64,000 nucleotides of DNA. It comes from Clostridia bacterium. GTDB taxonomy: Bacteria > Bacillota > Clostridia > Oscillospirales > Acutalibacteraceae. The stretch covers positions 79,968 to 143,967 of the forward strand of contig JAFXBG010000015.1 in the NCBI GenBank assembly GCA_017521925.1. Direction: 5' to 3'. This document shows, piece by piece, positions 15,673 to 23,816 of this stretch. The first letter of the stretch is position 1; each line of letters begins with the position of its first letter. Below the pieces are notes generated by a model, which had not been told where the DNA came from, made no database searches, and worked only from the letters and a program-made list of their open reading frames with translations. The position numbers were made by a program, and so were the translations under genes.

Positions 15673-16914
15673 ATGGAATACGGACTTTTAGGAAAGGTGC
15701 TTGCCCATTCTTTTTCTCCGGAAATTCACGCTTTAATAGGCGATTATGAATATAAACTTATAGAGCTTACCGAGGACAAGGTTGAAGCCTTTTTAAGCGA
15801 AAGAGACTTTAAAGCTATAAACGTAACAATTCCTTATAAACAAACGGTTATTCCTTATCTCGATGAGATAAGCGAAAGTGCAAAGGCTATCGGTGCGGTT
15901 AATACCGTTGTAAAGTGCGACGGTAAGCTTTACGGATACAACACTGACTTCGATGGTTTAAAGGCACTTATCCAAAGCTTAAGCCCAACACTTGAAAATT
16001 TAAAGGTGCTTATTTTTGGCTCAGGCGGTACAAGCCGTACAGCTAAAGCTGTGGCAAAAGCTATGGGTGCCAAGGAAGTTGTTGTAGTCGGCAGAACAAG
16101 CGGTGAGGATGTTGTTTCCTATGATGACGCAAAGTCCCTTCACAGTGATGCGGATTTTATTATAAACACAACCCCCTGCGGAATGTATCCCAATGTTCAT
16201 ACAATTGCTATGGATTTGGATGTGTTCACAAACCTGAAGGCGGTTGCCGATGTTGTGTATAATCCTTTACGCACCGAGCTTGTAATGCGTGCAAAAGAAA
16301 AGGGAATCCCAGCCAAAGGCGGACTTTATATGCTTACAATGCAGGGGATAAAAGCCGCTGAATACTTTTTTGGTAAAGAAATTGAAAGCGAAAAGGCAGA
16401 AGATATTTTTAATACCATTATAAAAAGAAGAGAGAATATTGTTCTTACAGGAATGCCCTCAAGCGGAAAAACTACTGTGGGAAATATACTGTCAAAAGAA
16501 ATGAACAGACCTTTTTATGATGTTGATGAGCTGATTGTAAACCATGCAGGTTGCAAAATAAGCGAGATTTTTGAAAGGTATGGCGAAGAGTATTTTCGTG
16601 ATTTGGAAAGTGCAGTAATCGCCGAAGAAGTTGCTCCGTTAACAGGTGCCATTATTGCTACAGGCGGCGGTGCAATTTTAAGAAAAGAAAATGTTAAGAA
16701 CCTTAAGAAAAACGGCAAGGTGATTTTCCTTGACAGAGATTTGTCTTTGTTAACCCCTACTGCCGACAGACCTACAGCTTCTGACTTAGAGGCTATGAAA
16801 AAACGTTTTGAGCAGAGATATGAAATTTATAACAAAACGGCTGATATTAAAGTAGACGGTTCACTTTCAGCAGAAGAAGTGGCAAGTATAGTGAAAGAGG
16901 AATTTTTAAAATGA
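15673..16914 (+). CDS. aroEK: Shikimate dehydrogenase-shikimate kinase fusion
   Basis: A 413-residue fusion of two consecutive pathway enzymes. Residues 1-250 are AroE: substrate site SFSPEIH, catalytic Lys in NVTIPYKQ, GAVNTVV, YNTDFDG and the NADP site GSGGTSRTAKAVA. Residues 254-413 are AroK, with Walker A GMPSSGKTT (260-268), the shikimate-binding DVDELI and ATGGGAILR. I chose ATG 15673 because GGAGG lies just upstream; the longer open frame starts inside aroC. The fusion would hand shikimate directly from dehydrogenase to kinase. In most bacteria the two are separate genes. Confidence 0.93.
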   Translation: MEYGLLGKVLAHSFSPEIHALIGDYEYKLIELTEDKVEAFLSERDFKAINVTIPYKQTVIPYLDEISESAKAIGAVNTVVKCDGKLYGYNTDFDGLKALIQSLSPTLENLKVLIFGSGGTSRTAKAVAKAMGAKEVVVVGRTSGEDVVSYDDAKSLHSDADFIINTTPCGMYPNVHTIAMDLDVFTNLKAVADVVYNPLRTELVMRAKEKGIPAKGGLYMLTMQGIKAAEYFFGKEIESEKAEDIFNTIIKRRENIVLTGMPSSGKTTVGNILSKEMNRPFYDVDELIVNHAGCKISEIFERYGEEYFRDLESAVIAEEVAPLTGAIIATGGGAILRKENVKNLKKNGKVIFLDRDLSLLTPTADRPTASDLEAMKKRFEQRYEIYNKTADIKVDGSLSAEEVASIVKEEFLK

Positions 16915-17348
16915 AAATTTTAGTTATAAACGGCCCTAACCTTAACCTCCTTGGTGTAAGAGAACCTTCGATTTACGGCAGGGAAACTTACTTTGATTTA
17001 GTAGATAAAATAAATGGGTATGCAAATAGGTGCGGTGTGGATGTTGAGGTTTTGCAGTCCAACCACGAAGGCGAGCTGGTGGACTTTATTCACCGTGCTT
17101 ACTATACAAAGGTAGACGGAATTGTTATTAATCCTGCCGCCTATACTCACACAAGTGTGGCACTTCTTGACGCAGTAAAAGCAGTGGGAATTCCTACTGT
17201 TGAGGTACATATTTCAGACGTATCAAAGCGTGAGGATTTCAGACAGATAAGCTTTGTAAGAGCCGCCTGTATTGCCACAATCTCAGGCAAAGGTACAGAC
17301 GGTTACTTAGAAGCTATGGATTTACTTATAAAGGAGCAGAAGAAATGA
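16911..17348 (+). CDS. aroQ: Type II 3-dehydroquinate dehydratase
   Basis: Third step: 3-dehydroquinate to 3-dehydroshikimate. A 145-residue type II enzyme, recognised by NGPNLNLLGVREPSIYG (catalytic Arg and Tyr), the SNHEGELVDFIH motif, INPAAYTHTSVA and EVHISDVSKREDFR. The full-length family normally forms a dodecamer. ATGA overlap with the aroEK gene. Confidence 0.96.
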   Translation: MKILVINGPNLNLLGVREPSIYGRETYFDLVDKINGYANRCGVDVEVLQSNHEGELVDFIHRAYYTKVDGIVINPAAYTHTSVALLDAVKAVGIPTVEVHISDVSKREDFRQISFVRAACIATISGKGTDGYLEAMDLLIKEQKK

Positions 17349-18562
17349 GAGCTTTGGTAAAAAAATCCACCGCATCAGGTGTGGTTTTTGCTCCGCCTTC
17401 AAAAAGTATGGCTCACCGTATGCTTATCGGTGCAGGCCTTTCGAAAGGCACAAGTGTTATTAAGGGGATTTCACAGTCTGAGGATATGAAAGCCACCCTT
17501 GATTGCCTTACTGCCTTAGGTGCAAAGTGCGAAATTTCAGGGGACACAGTTACCGTTACAGGTACAGACCTAAAAAATCTGCCCGAAAATCCCCATTTGA
17601 AGTGCAGGGAATCAGGCAGCACACTCCGCTTTTTTATTCCTCTTTGCCTTATGTCTGAGGGAGCAGAGGTTATGCTTACAGGCAGTGAATATCTTTTTTC
17701 ACGACCCTTGAATGTATATGAAGAAATTTGTGTGAGGCAGGGTATAGAATATAAAAAGGAAGGTGCAAGTCTTAAACTTAAAGGTAAGCTTTTAAGCGAC
17801 AATTTCCGTATAAAAGGTAACATCAGCAGTCAGTTTATTACGGGGCTTCTTTTTGTGCTTCCTTTGCTTGAGGAAGACAGCACAATTACCCTTATTCCTC
17901 CTGTCGAAAGCCTTTCCTACATCAACCTTACCATTCAGGCACTTAAGGTTTTCGGTGTGGAGGTTAAGTGGCAAGACGAGAAAACCTTGTATATTAAAGG
18001 AAACCAGAGCTATAGTGCGGTGGATGCTTTTGTAGAGGGTGATTATTCAAATGCCGCATTTTTCGAGGCTTTAAATACCCTTGGAGGCAATGTCGAGATT
18101 AAGGGCCTTTTGGAAGATAGCCTGCAAGGCGACAGAGTTTACAAAAAGTATTTCCCTCAGCTTTTAAAGGGCACACCTACAATTAATATTTCTGACTGTC
18201 CCGATTTGGGACCTGTGCTTTTTGCTGTGGCAGGAGCTTTGCACGGCTCAGTTTTCACAGGTACAAAAAGACTAAGGCTTAAGGAATGTGACCGTGCCGA
18301 GGCTATGGCCCGGGAGCTTAAGAAATTCGGTGTAGCAGTAACAGTCCGTGAGGACAGCGTTGTGGTTTATCCCCACGATTTTCATGCTCCCGTTGAAATT
18401 CTTGACGGTCACAACGACCACAGAATAGTTATGGCACTAACTGTTCTTTGTACATTAACAGGCGGTGAAATTGAAGGTTCGCAGGCGGTACGCAAAAGTA
18501 TGCCTGACTTTTTTGAGAAAATTAGAAGCATAGGAATAGAGGTAACCCAATATGATGCTTAA
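17345..18562 (+). CDS. aroA: EPSP synthase (3-phosphoshikimate 1-carboxyvinyltransferase)
   Basis: Sixth step: shikimate-3-phosphate plus PEP to EPSP. A 405-residue protein, slightly shorter than the 420-440 usual for the family. Visible motifs are PPSKSMAHRML (substrate and PEP binding), ESGSTLRFFIPL in place of the common GNAGTxxR (GNAGT is replaced by ESGST), QFITGLLF, DCPDLGPVL, LRLKECDRAEAM and DGHNDHRIVMAL. The replaced GNAGT motif suggests a class II-like enzyme, a trait associated in the family with altered PEP-site behaviour. ATGA overlap with aroQ. Confidence 0.93.
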   Translation: MRALVKKSTASGVVFAPPSKSMAHRMLIGAGLSKGTSVIKGISQSEDMKATLDCLTALGAKCEISGDTVTVTGTDLKNLPENPHLKCRESGSTLRFFIPLCLMSEGAEVMLTGSEYLFSRPLNVYEEICVRQGIEYKKEGASLKLKGKLLSDNFRIKGNISSQFITGLLFVLPLLEEDSTITLIPPVESLSYINLTIQALKVFGVEVKWQDEKTLYIKGNQSYSAVDAFVEGDYSNAAFFEALNTLGGNVEIKGLLEDSLQGDRVYKKYFPQLLKGTPTINISDCPDLGPVLFAVAGALHGSVFTGTKRLRLKECDRAEAMARELKKFGVAVTVREDSVVVYPHDFHAPVEILDGHNDHRIVMALTVLCTLTGGEIEGSQAVRKSMPDFFEKIRSIGIEVTQYDA

Positions 18563-19409
18563 TACAAATAAAAATATACTTATTGTCGGCTTGGGTCTTA
18601 TGGGCGGTAGTTATGCTATGGGGTTTAAAAAGTTAGGATTTAAAATTTCTGCTATTGCAAGGCGACAGGAAACTATAGATTATGCCTTGGAAAACGACAT
18701 TATCGACGAAGGATTTATTACTCCCGACAAAGATGCTTTAGGCAAAGCCGATATCATAATTTTCGGTCTTTATCCTCAGATTTTTATTAAGTGGATAAAA
18801 GAAAACCAACAGCATTTTAAAAGCGGAGCTTTACTTACTGATGTTACAGGTGTAAAGGGTTCGGTAGTTTACGAGGTGCAGGAAGCACTCAGGGATGATG
18901 TAGAGTTTATTGCCGCACACCCTATGGCAGGTAAAGAGGTTTACGGAGTAGAAAATGCCGACGATAAGATTTTTCACGGTGCTAACTATATTGTAACCCC
19001 CACCGAAAAAAACACCCCTGAGGCAATTGAGGATTGCTTAGAAATCGGCAGGCTTTTAGGTTTTGCAAACGTAAGCGTTCTTACCCCTGAAAAGCACGAC
19101 GAAATGATTGGTTTTGTTTCTCAGCTTACCCACTGTATTGCGGTTACTCTTATGAACTGCTGTGACGACGAAAACCTTAAGAACTATACAGGTGACTCTT
19201 TCAGGGATTTAACAAGAATTGCAAGAATCAACGACAAAATGTGGAGCGAGCTTTTTATTATGAATAAGCCGGCTTTACTTCACCAGATGCACCGATTTGA
19301 GGACCAGTTTGACAGACTTAAGGCCGCCCTTTTAAACGGCGACGAACAGACAATGCGTGAGATGATGCAGATTTCCACCACACGCCGAGCTTTATTTGAC
19401 AAGAAATAG
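18552..19409 (+). CDS. tyrA: Prephenate dehydrogenase
   Basis: Tyrosine branch: oxidative decarboxylation of prephenate to 4-hydroxyphenylpyruvate. A 285-residue protein with the dinucleotide-binding site ILIVGLGLMGGSYA at the N-terminus, DVTGVKG, AAHPMAGKEVYG (catalytic His) and SQLTHCIAV. There is no ACT or chorismate mutase domain. It overlaps the end of aroA by 11 bases, so it is translationally coupled. Confidence 0.93.
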   Translation: MMLNTNKNILIVGLGLMGGSYAMGFKKLGFKISAIARRQETIDYALENDIIDEGFITPDKDALGKADIIIFGLYPQIFIKWIKENQQHFKSGALLTDVTGVKGSVVYEVQEALRDDVEFIAAHPMAGKEVYGVENADDKIFHGANYIVTPTEKNTPEAIEDCLEIGRLLGFANVSVLTPEKHDEMIGFVSQLTHCIAVTLMNCCDDENLKNYTGDSFRDLTRIARINDKMWSELFIMNKPALLHQMHRFEDQFDRLKAALLNGDEQTMREMMQISTTRRALFDKK

Positions 19410-19424
19410 GAGTGTATATAGATT

Positions 19425-20453
19425 ATGAATATGAATTTTATCCGCAAACTGCCTATTCCAAAGGATGTTAAAGAGCAGTTTCCCCTTTCAGATGATTTGG
19501 CAAAAATCAAGGCAGACAGAGATGCAGAGATTGCAAAGATTTTCACAGGCGAAAGCGATAAGTTTTTGCTTGTAATCGGTCCTTGCTCAGCAGACCGTGA
19601 GGATGCGGTTTTAGAATATATTTCAAGGCTCAGAGGCTTGCAGGAAAAGGTTGAGGACAAAATCCTTATTATCCCCCGAATTTACACAGGTAAGCCCCGT
19701 ACCACAGGTGCAGGCTACAAGGGGCTTCTGCACCAACCTGACCCTAACGAGAAACCTGACCTTTTCAAGGGTATTGTTGCAATCCGTGAGCTTCATATGC
19801 GTGCTTTAAGAGAAACAGGCTTTACTTGTGCTGATGAGATGCTCTACCCTGAAAATCACCGTTATCTTTCTGACATTATTGCTTATGTTGCAGTTGGAGC
19901 AAGAAGTGTTGAAAATCAGCAGCACCGCCTTACAGCTTCAGGCTTAAAGGTTCCTGTGGGTATGAAAAACCCCACCTCAGGCGATCTTACGGTTATGATG
20001 AACAGTATTACTGCCGCACAGAGTAAGCACACCTTTATTTACCGCGGTTGGGAAGCCGAAAGCCAGGGTAATCCCTTAGCCCACGCAATCCTCCGAGGCT
20101 ACGTTAACAAGCATGGTCAGTGTCAGCCTAACTACCACTATGAGGATTTGATTTTAACTCACGAGATGTATGAAAAACACGGACTTAAAAATCCTGCTGT
20201 TATTGTGGATACAAACCATTCTAACTCCAACAAGCAGTACCTTGAGCAGATAAGAATTGCAAAAGAAGTGCTTTACAGCAAGCGTCATAATGCTGACATT
20301 GGCAAAATGGTAAAAGGTCTTATGATTGAAAGCTACCTTGAAGACGGCACTCAGAAAATCGGCGACTGCGTTTACGGCAAGTCTATTACCGACCCCTGCC
20401 TTGGTTGGGAGAAAACCGAGCGGCTTGTGCTTGATATGGCTGATGCACTTTAA
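19425..20453 (+). CDS. aroF: Class I DAHP synthase
   Basis: First step of the pathway: PEP plus erythrose-4-phosphate to DAHP, metal-dependent. A 342-residue protein of the AroF/G/H class I-alpha type, with VIGPCSADRED, the IPRIYTGKPRTT stretch, GARSVENQQHR, VGMKNPTSGD and VDTNHSNSNKQ. The N-terminal extension (residues 1-45) is where the family binds the feedback amino acid; which one cannot be read. The gene encoding the first step is last in the operon, an unusual order. Spacing to tyrA is 15 bases. Confidence 0.94.
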   Translation: MNMNFIRKLPIPKDVKEQFPLSDDLAKIKADRDAEIAKIFTGESDKFLLVIGPCSADREDAVLEYISRLRGLQEKVEDKILIIPRIYTGKPRTTGAGYKGLLHQPDPNEKPDLFKGIVAIRELHMRALRETGFTCADEMLYPENHRYLSDIIAYVAVGARSVENQQHRLTASGLKVPVGMKNPTSGDLTVMMNSITAAQSKHTFIYRGWEAESQGNPLAHAILRGYVNKHGQCQPNYHYEDLILTHEMYEKHGLKNPAVIVDTNHSNSNKQYLEQIRIAKEVLYSKRHNADIGKMVKGLMIESYLEDGTQKIGDCVYGKSITDPCLGWEKTERLVLDMADAL

Positions 20454-20477
20454 GTTTATTATTATGTTTATCATAAA

Positions 20478-20513
20478 AAATGCCTTTGCGAAACTAATCG
20501 CAAGGGCATTTTA
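20478..20513 (+). terminator. Terminator of the shikimate operon
   Basis: AAATGCCTTTGCG pairs with CGCAAGGGCATTT across an 8-base loop and ends in TTTT. Confidence 0.85.
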
Positions 20514-20563
20514 ATGCTTTGTGGATATTTTTATAGAACTATGTTTTGTAGCACAAAATATAG

Positions 20564-20592
20564 TTGATTTTACTATATAGTGATGTTATAAT
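20564..20592 (+). promoter_or_regulatory. Promoter of the dockerin propeptide/subtilase pair
   Basis: TTGATT, 17 bases, TATAAT, followed by a leader of about 120 bases in which I see no known riboswitch. Confidence 0.6.
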
Positions 20593-20721
20593 ATGAACAG
20601 AAAAGTCGAACGAACAAACAAAGATTATCTAGAGTATACAAATACATTTTAAGAGGTGTTACCGATGGTTTGTTGAATGCATTTTAAATTAATTTATACT
20701 TGAATCTTAGGAGGATTTATT

Positions 20722-21342
20722 ATGAAAGTTTATATTAAATTAATTTCAGCTTTATTAGCTTTGGTGTTTGTGCTGTCTGCAGTGAGCCTTTTGGATGCAA
20801 GTGCCGAAGACTTTACATATATTCAGCCCGAAAAGTTTATTTACGGCGACGTTAATTTAGACGGTACAGTTACAGTTAAGGACGTTACCTTAATTCAGAA
20901 AGGCTTGGCAAAATTAACTTACGTTACCGCAGTGCAGAAGTACCTTGCCGACCCTGAGGGCACAGGTTACTCCGTAAAAAACGCAACGGCAATCCAGAAA
21001 TACCTTGCAAATTACCAAGTGTCACCCCTTTTTGGCACCGAGCTTGCAATGGCAAGTCAGGATGAGTTTTCGGGAGCAATTAAGGATAACGCAAATTATG
21101 ATGACGATACTATACTTGTGATGTTCAAAAAAGACTTCGCCACAGATTACACCTTAAAAGATTTTCCAGAATATGAATTTGAGTCCATAGAAAAAAGAAC
21201 AATACTCGAGCCACATATATATCTACTTAAGCTATCTAATCCTGGTAAAGAAAATGTACTTGAAGCAATAGAAAGTTTAGATTACAGGGTAAATTTAGAT
21301 TTATTGATGGTTTCTCCAGATTATTATCTTACTCTCGATTAA
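20722..21342 (+). CDS. Secreted dockerin protein with a stand-alone protease-propeptide-like domain
   Basis: A 206-residue exported protein. A signal peptide (cleavage near DASA, about residue 28) is followed by a dockerin (about 40-95). Its first loop, GDVNLDGTVTVKDVTLIQ, is intact; the second, ADPEGTGYSVKNATAIQ, has lost Ca-ligand Asp residues. The C-terminal 100 residues resemble the propeptide region of the adjacent subtilase: both contain an I-x-VxxxxD/N strand, an E-x-H-x-x-x-L-x-x strand, and end at a matching motif (SPDYYLTLD here, SPNFYLSLD there). I read it as a detached propeptide that may inhibit or help fold the neighbour. That is inference. The two genes are 18 bases apart, in one operon. 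Confidence 0.7.
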   Translation: MKVYIKLISALLALVFVLSAVSLLDASAEDFTYIQPEKFIYGDVNLDGTVTVKDVTLIQKGLAKLTYVTAVQKYLADPEGTGYSVKNATAIQKYLANYQVSPLFGTELAMASQDEFSGAIKDNANYDDDTILVMFKKDFATDYTLKDFPEYEFESIEKRTILEPHIYLLKLSNPGKENVLEAIESLDYRVNLDLLMVSPDYYLTLD

Positions 21343-21360
21343 TTCTAAGGAGGTAAATAT

Positions 21361-23640
21361 ATGTTAAAAAGATTTATATGCATCTTAACAATGTTAGTAG
21401 TTGTTCTATCTATTACTTTAATTAACACTTCTGCAAATACTACAACACTTCCAAGTAGTGATAAAATTATTGAAGTTAAATCCCTTTGCACAGCCACTAT
21501 AAATGATGATTTTTCACCTAATGAAATTATTGTGGTGCTGAACAATACTGAAAGTCGAAAACTGAAAGATTATGATGTTAATCATTTTACAGAAGTAACT
21601 GCAACATCTGTAAAAAACTTGTCCACATATACTACTAATCAACTAAAAGAACAAAAGATTAATGCTAGTACATCAAAAGTCACTAATAGCAAACTAAAAG
21701 AAGAAAATTATCATCAAGTTTTCTTGATTACTCTTAATACTAATAGCAAATCGAGCGTATTAAAATGTATAAAGGCTCTCGAACAAAGAGATGATGTATT
21801 AATGGCATCTCCGAATTTTTATTTATCACTTGACTCGCTATCGCTTCCGTCTCAGTCAACTACAGACGAACCATATAATGCGTCTGCGGATTTAGATGCG
21901 ACGATTAATGACACATTAGCATCTCAACAATGGGCTCTTAACAAAATAGACCTGTTCTCTGCATGGGATTTACAAACAAAAAACACAACCGTTAGAGTAG
22001 GTATAATTGATACAGGTATAAATAATAATCACATTGATTTATTCGGTAAGGTTAACACTTCATTAAGTGTAGATTTTTCTGATGAAAATAATGCTTTATA
22101 CGAAACGGCTGGTCACGGCACATTATGTGCAGGTATAATCGGTGCAAAAGTTAATAACAAAAAAGGAATTGCAGGTGTGTGCAAAAACGTAGATTTAGTC
22201 AGTTTAAAAGTAACGCATTATGATGCTTCAGAAAAAAAGCATGTCCCAAGTTTAAGTAGGATTTGTTCAGCAATAGATTATGCTCAAGCTAATAATATAT
22301 CTATATTAAATTGTAGTATTTCAGGACCAGATAAATATGATTTAATAAAAACAAAATTAGAGAATTATGACGGACTGTTCGTGTGTTCTGCTGGAAATAA
22401 AGGTACCGATATTGGAACAAAAGATAATTACCGTTATCCTGCATACTATAAAACAGATAATATGATTTGTGTTGCAAATTCGACCGAAGATGACTTGCTT
22501 GAAGAGGACTCTTGTTATAGTACGACTTATGTAAATTTAGTAGCGCCAGGTACAAATATTTGTAGCACATACAAAGATGATTATGCAACGTTTACAGGAA
22601 CATCTATGGCTACACCTTACGTCACCGGTGTTGCGGCACTTTTGAAAAGCGAATATCCTACCATGGATACTGAGGCGCTTAAGGATTATATTATAAAAGG
22701 TGTTGATATAATACCCGAATTGAGCGATAAGGTGAAAACAGGAGGTAGGCTTAACGCATATAAAACCTTTACTAGTGTACACGGCTATAAAGTTTTATAC
22801 AATCCCGGAGACGGCGGCGGTACTCAAATGAAAATAACAAAGGCTACTTACGGATGTGAAACTAAACTGAGAAAAAACACCTATACAAACGGCTATGCTG
22901 ATTTTGCGGGTTGGTATGCACACAGAGCGTATGACAACAAGTGGCGATATACAAACGGAACCAAAAGAAATTGGTTTGAAGAAGGCGAACAACCAAGCGG
23001 ATATTATAAATACCTATACAGTGATGAGCAAAGTTTATGGCGAATGTCAAAGAAAAATGACGATACCATTACGATGTATGCCCAATGGGAACGTACTTAT
23101 ACGATTAATTTTAATTCCAATAACGGTACAGGTTCAATGCCGTTTATGAATATCTCTTACAATGACACAAAGCAATTAAGAACAAATACATTTGAGCGAA
23201 ATAACAATTGGGAATTTGACCATTGGTATGCAAAAAAGAAATTAGAGGATAATAGCTACGCACTATATTATACAGATGGCTCAGATGGTTATTGGTTTAC
23301 GATGTCTGACAAACCAAATGGCTATACAAGAGTTGATTTTGCAGATGGTATGGCTATTAACAACAGTACTTTTGACGATGTGTATAACGGTGATGTTATT
23401 ACTATGTGTGCGTATTGGAGACCGAAAACAGGAGTGCTGGGTGATGCAAACCAAGATGGTAATATTACTGTAAAAGATGTAAATTTTATACAGAACTATA
23501 TAAACAATCAGGCGACAATTACTCAGAACAGCCATCACTGGTTCCTTTGCGATGTAAACTTTGACGGAAATGTAACAATAAAAGATGCTACGTTGATAAG
23601 CAGATATTTATCAAATCTCGTTGATGAGTTCGGCGAGTAA
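21361..23640 (+). CDS. Secreted dockerin-bearing subtilisin-like protease
   Basis: A 759-residue S8 peptidase. Signal peptide (1-25); propeptide (about 40-160, ending SPNFYLSLD); catalytic domain with Asp217 (IIDTGI), His252 (GHGTLCAG) and Ser415 (GTSMATPYVTGVAAL), a complete triad. Two Listeria-Bacteroides-type repeat domains follow (about 480-580 and 580-690, with GWYA and YAQW/CAYW motifs), then a C-terminal type I dockerin (GDANQDGNITVKDVNFIQ and CDVNFDGNVTIKDATLIS). The protease should be docked to a cohesin-bearing scaffold outside the cell. Its codons are visibly richer in A/T (AAT, ATA, AAA) than those of the shikimate genes, hinting at separate ancestry. GGAGG precedes ATG 21361. Confidence 0.92.
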   Translation: MLKRFICILTMLVVVLSITLINTSANTTTLPSSDKIIEVKSLCTATINDDFSPNEIIVVLNNTESRKLKDYDVNHFTEVTATSVKNLSTYTTNQLKEQKINASTSKVTNSKLKEENYHQVFLITLNTNSKSSVLKCIKALEQRDDVLMASPNFYLSLDSLSLPSQSTTDEPYNASADLDATINDTLASQQWALNKIDLFSAWDLQTKNTTVRVGIIDTGINNNHIDLFGKVNTSLSVDFSDENNALYETAGHGTLCAGIIGAKVNNKKGIAGVCKNVDLVSLKVTHYDASEKKHVPSLSRICSAIDYAQANNISILNCSISGPDKYDLIKTKLENYDGLFVCSAGNKGTDIGTKDNYRYPAYYKTDNMICVANSTEDDLLEEDSCYSTTYVNLVAPGTNICSTYKDDYATFTGTSMATPYVTGVAALLKSEYPTMDTEALKDYIIKGVDIIPELSDKVKTGGRLNAYKTFTSVHGYKVLYNPGDGGGTQMKITKATYGCETKLRKNTYTNGYADFAGWYAHRAYDNKWRYTNGTKRNWFEEGEQPSGYYKYLYSDEQSLWRMSKKNDDTITMYAQWERTYTINFNSNNGTGSMPFMNISYNDTKQLRTNTFERNNNWEFDHWYAKKKLEDNSYALYYTDGSDGYWFTMSDKPNGYTRVDFADGMAINNSTFDDVYNGDVITMCAYWRPKTGVLGDANQDGNITVKDVNFIQNYINNQATITQNSHHWFLCDVNFDGNVTIKDATLISRYLSNLVDEFGE

Positions 23641-23658
23641 ATGAAACTATACATAAGC

Positions 23659-23693
23659 TAACGGCACAGATTAAAAACTGTGCCGTTATCTTT
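23659..23693 (+). terminator. Rho-independent terminator
   Basis: TAACGGCACAG and CTGTGCCGTTA form an 11-bp stem, followed by TCTTTT. It closes the propeptide/subtilase operon. Confidence 0.85.
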
Positions 23694-23706
23694 TGCAAAT
23701 TTTTCA

Positions 23707-23735
23707 TTGCATATTACGGCAGTTTGTGGTATATT
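23707..23735 (+). promoter_or_regulatory. Promoter of asnB
   Basis: TTGCAT, 17 bases, TATATT. Confidence 0.6.
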
Positions 23736-23816
23736 TACACTGAATAAGTTTATTTAGTAAGTGAAGAATAAAAGCGACTATGCTTTCCAAATATTTATAG
23801 GAAAGGAATTGATAAT

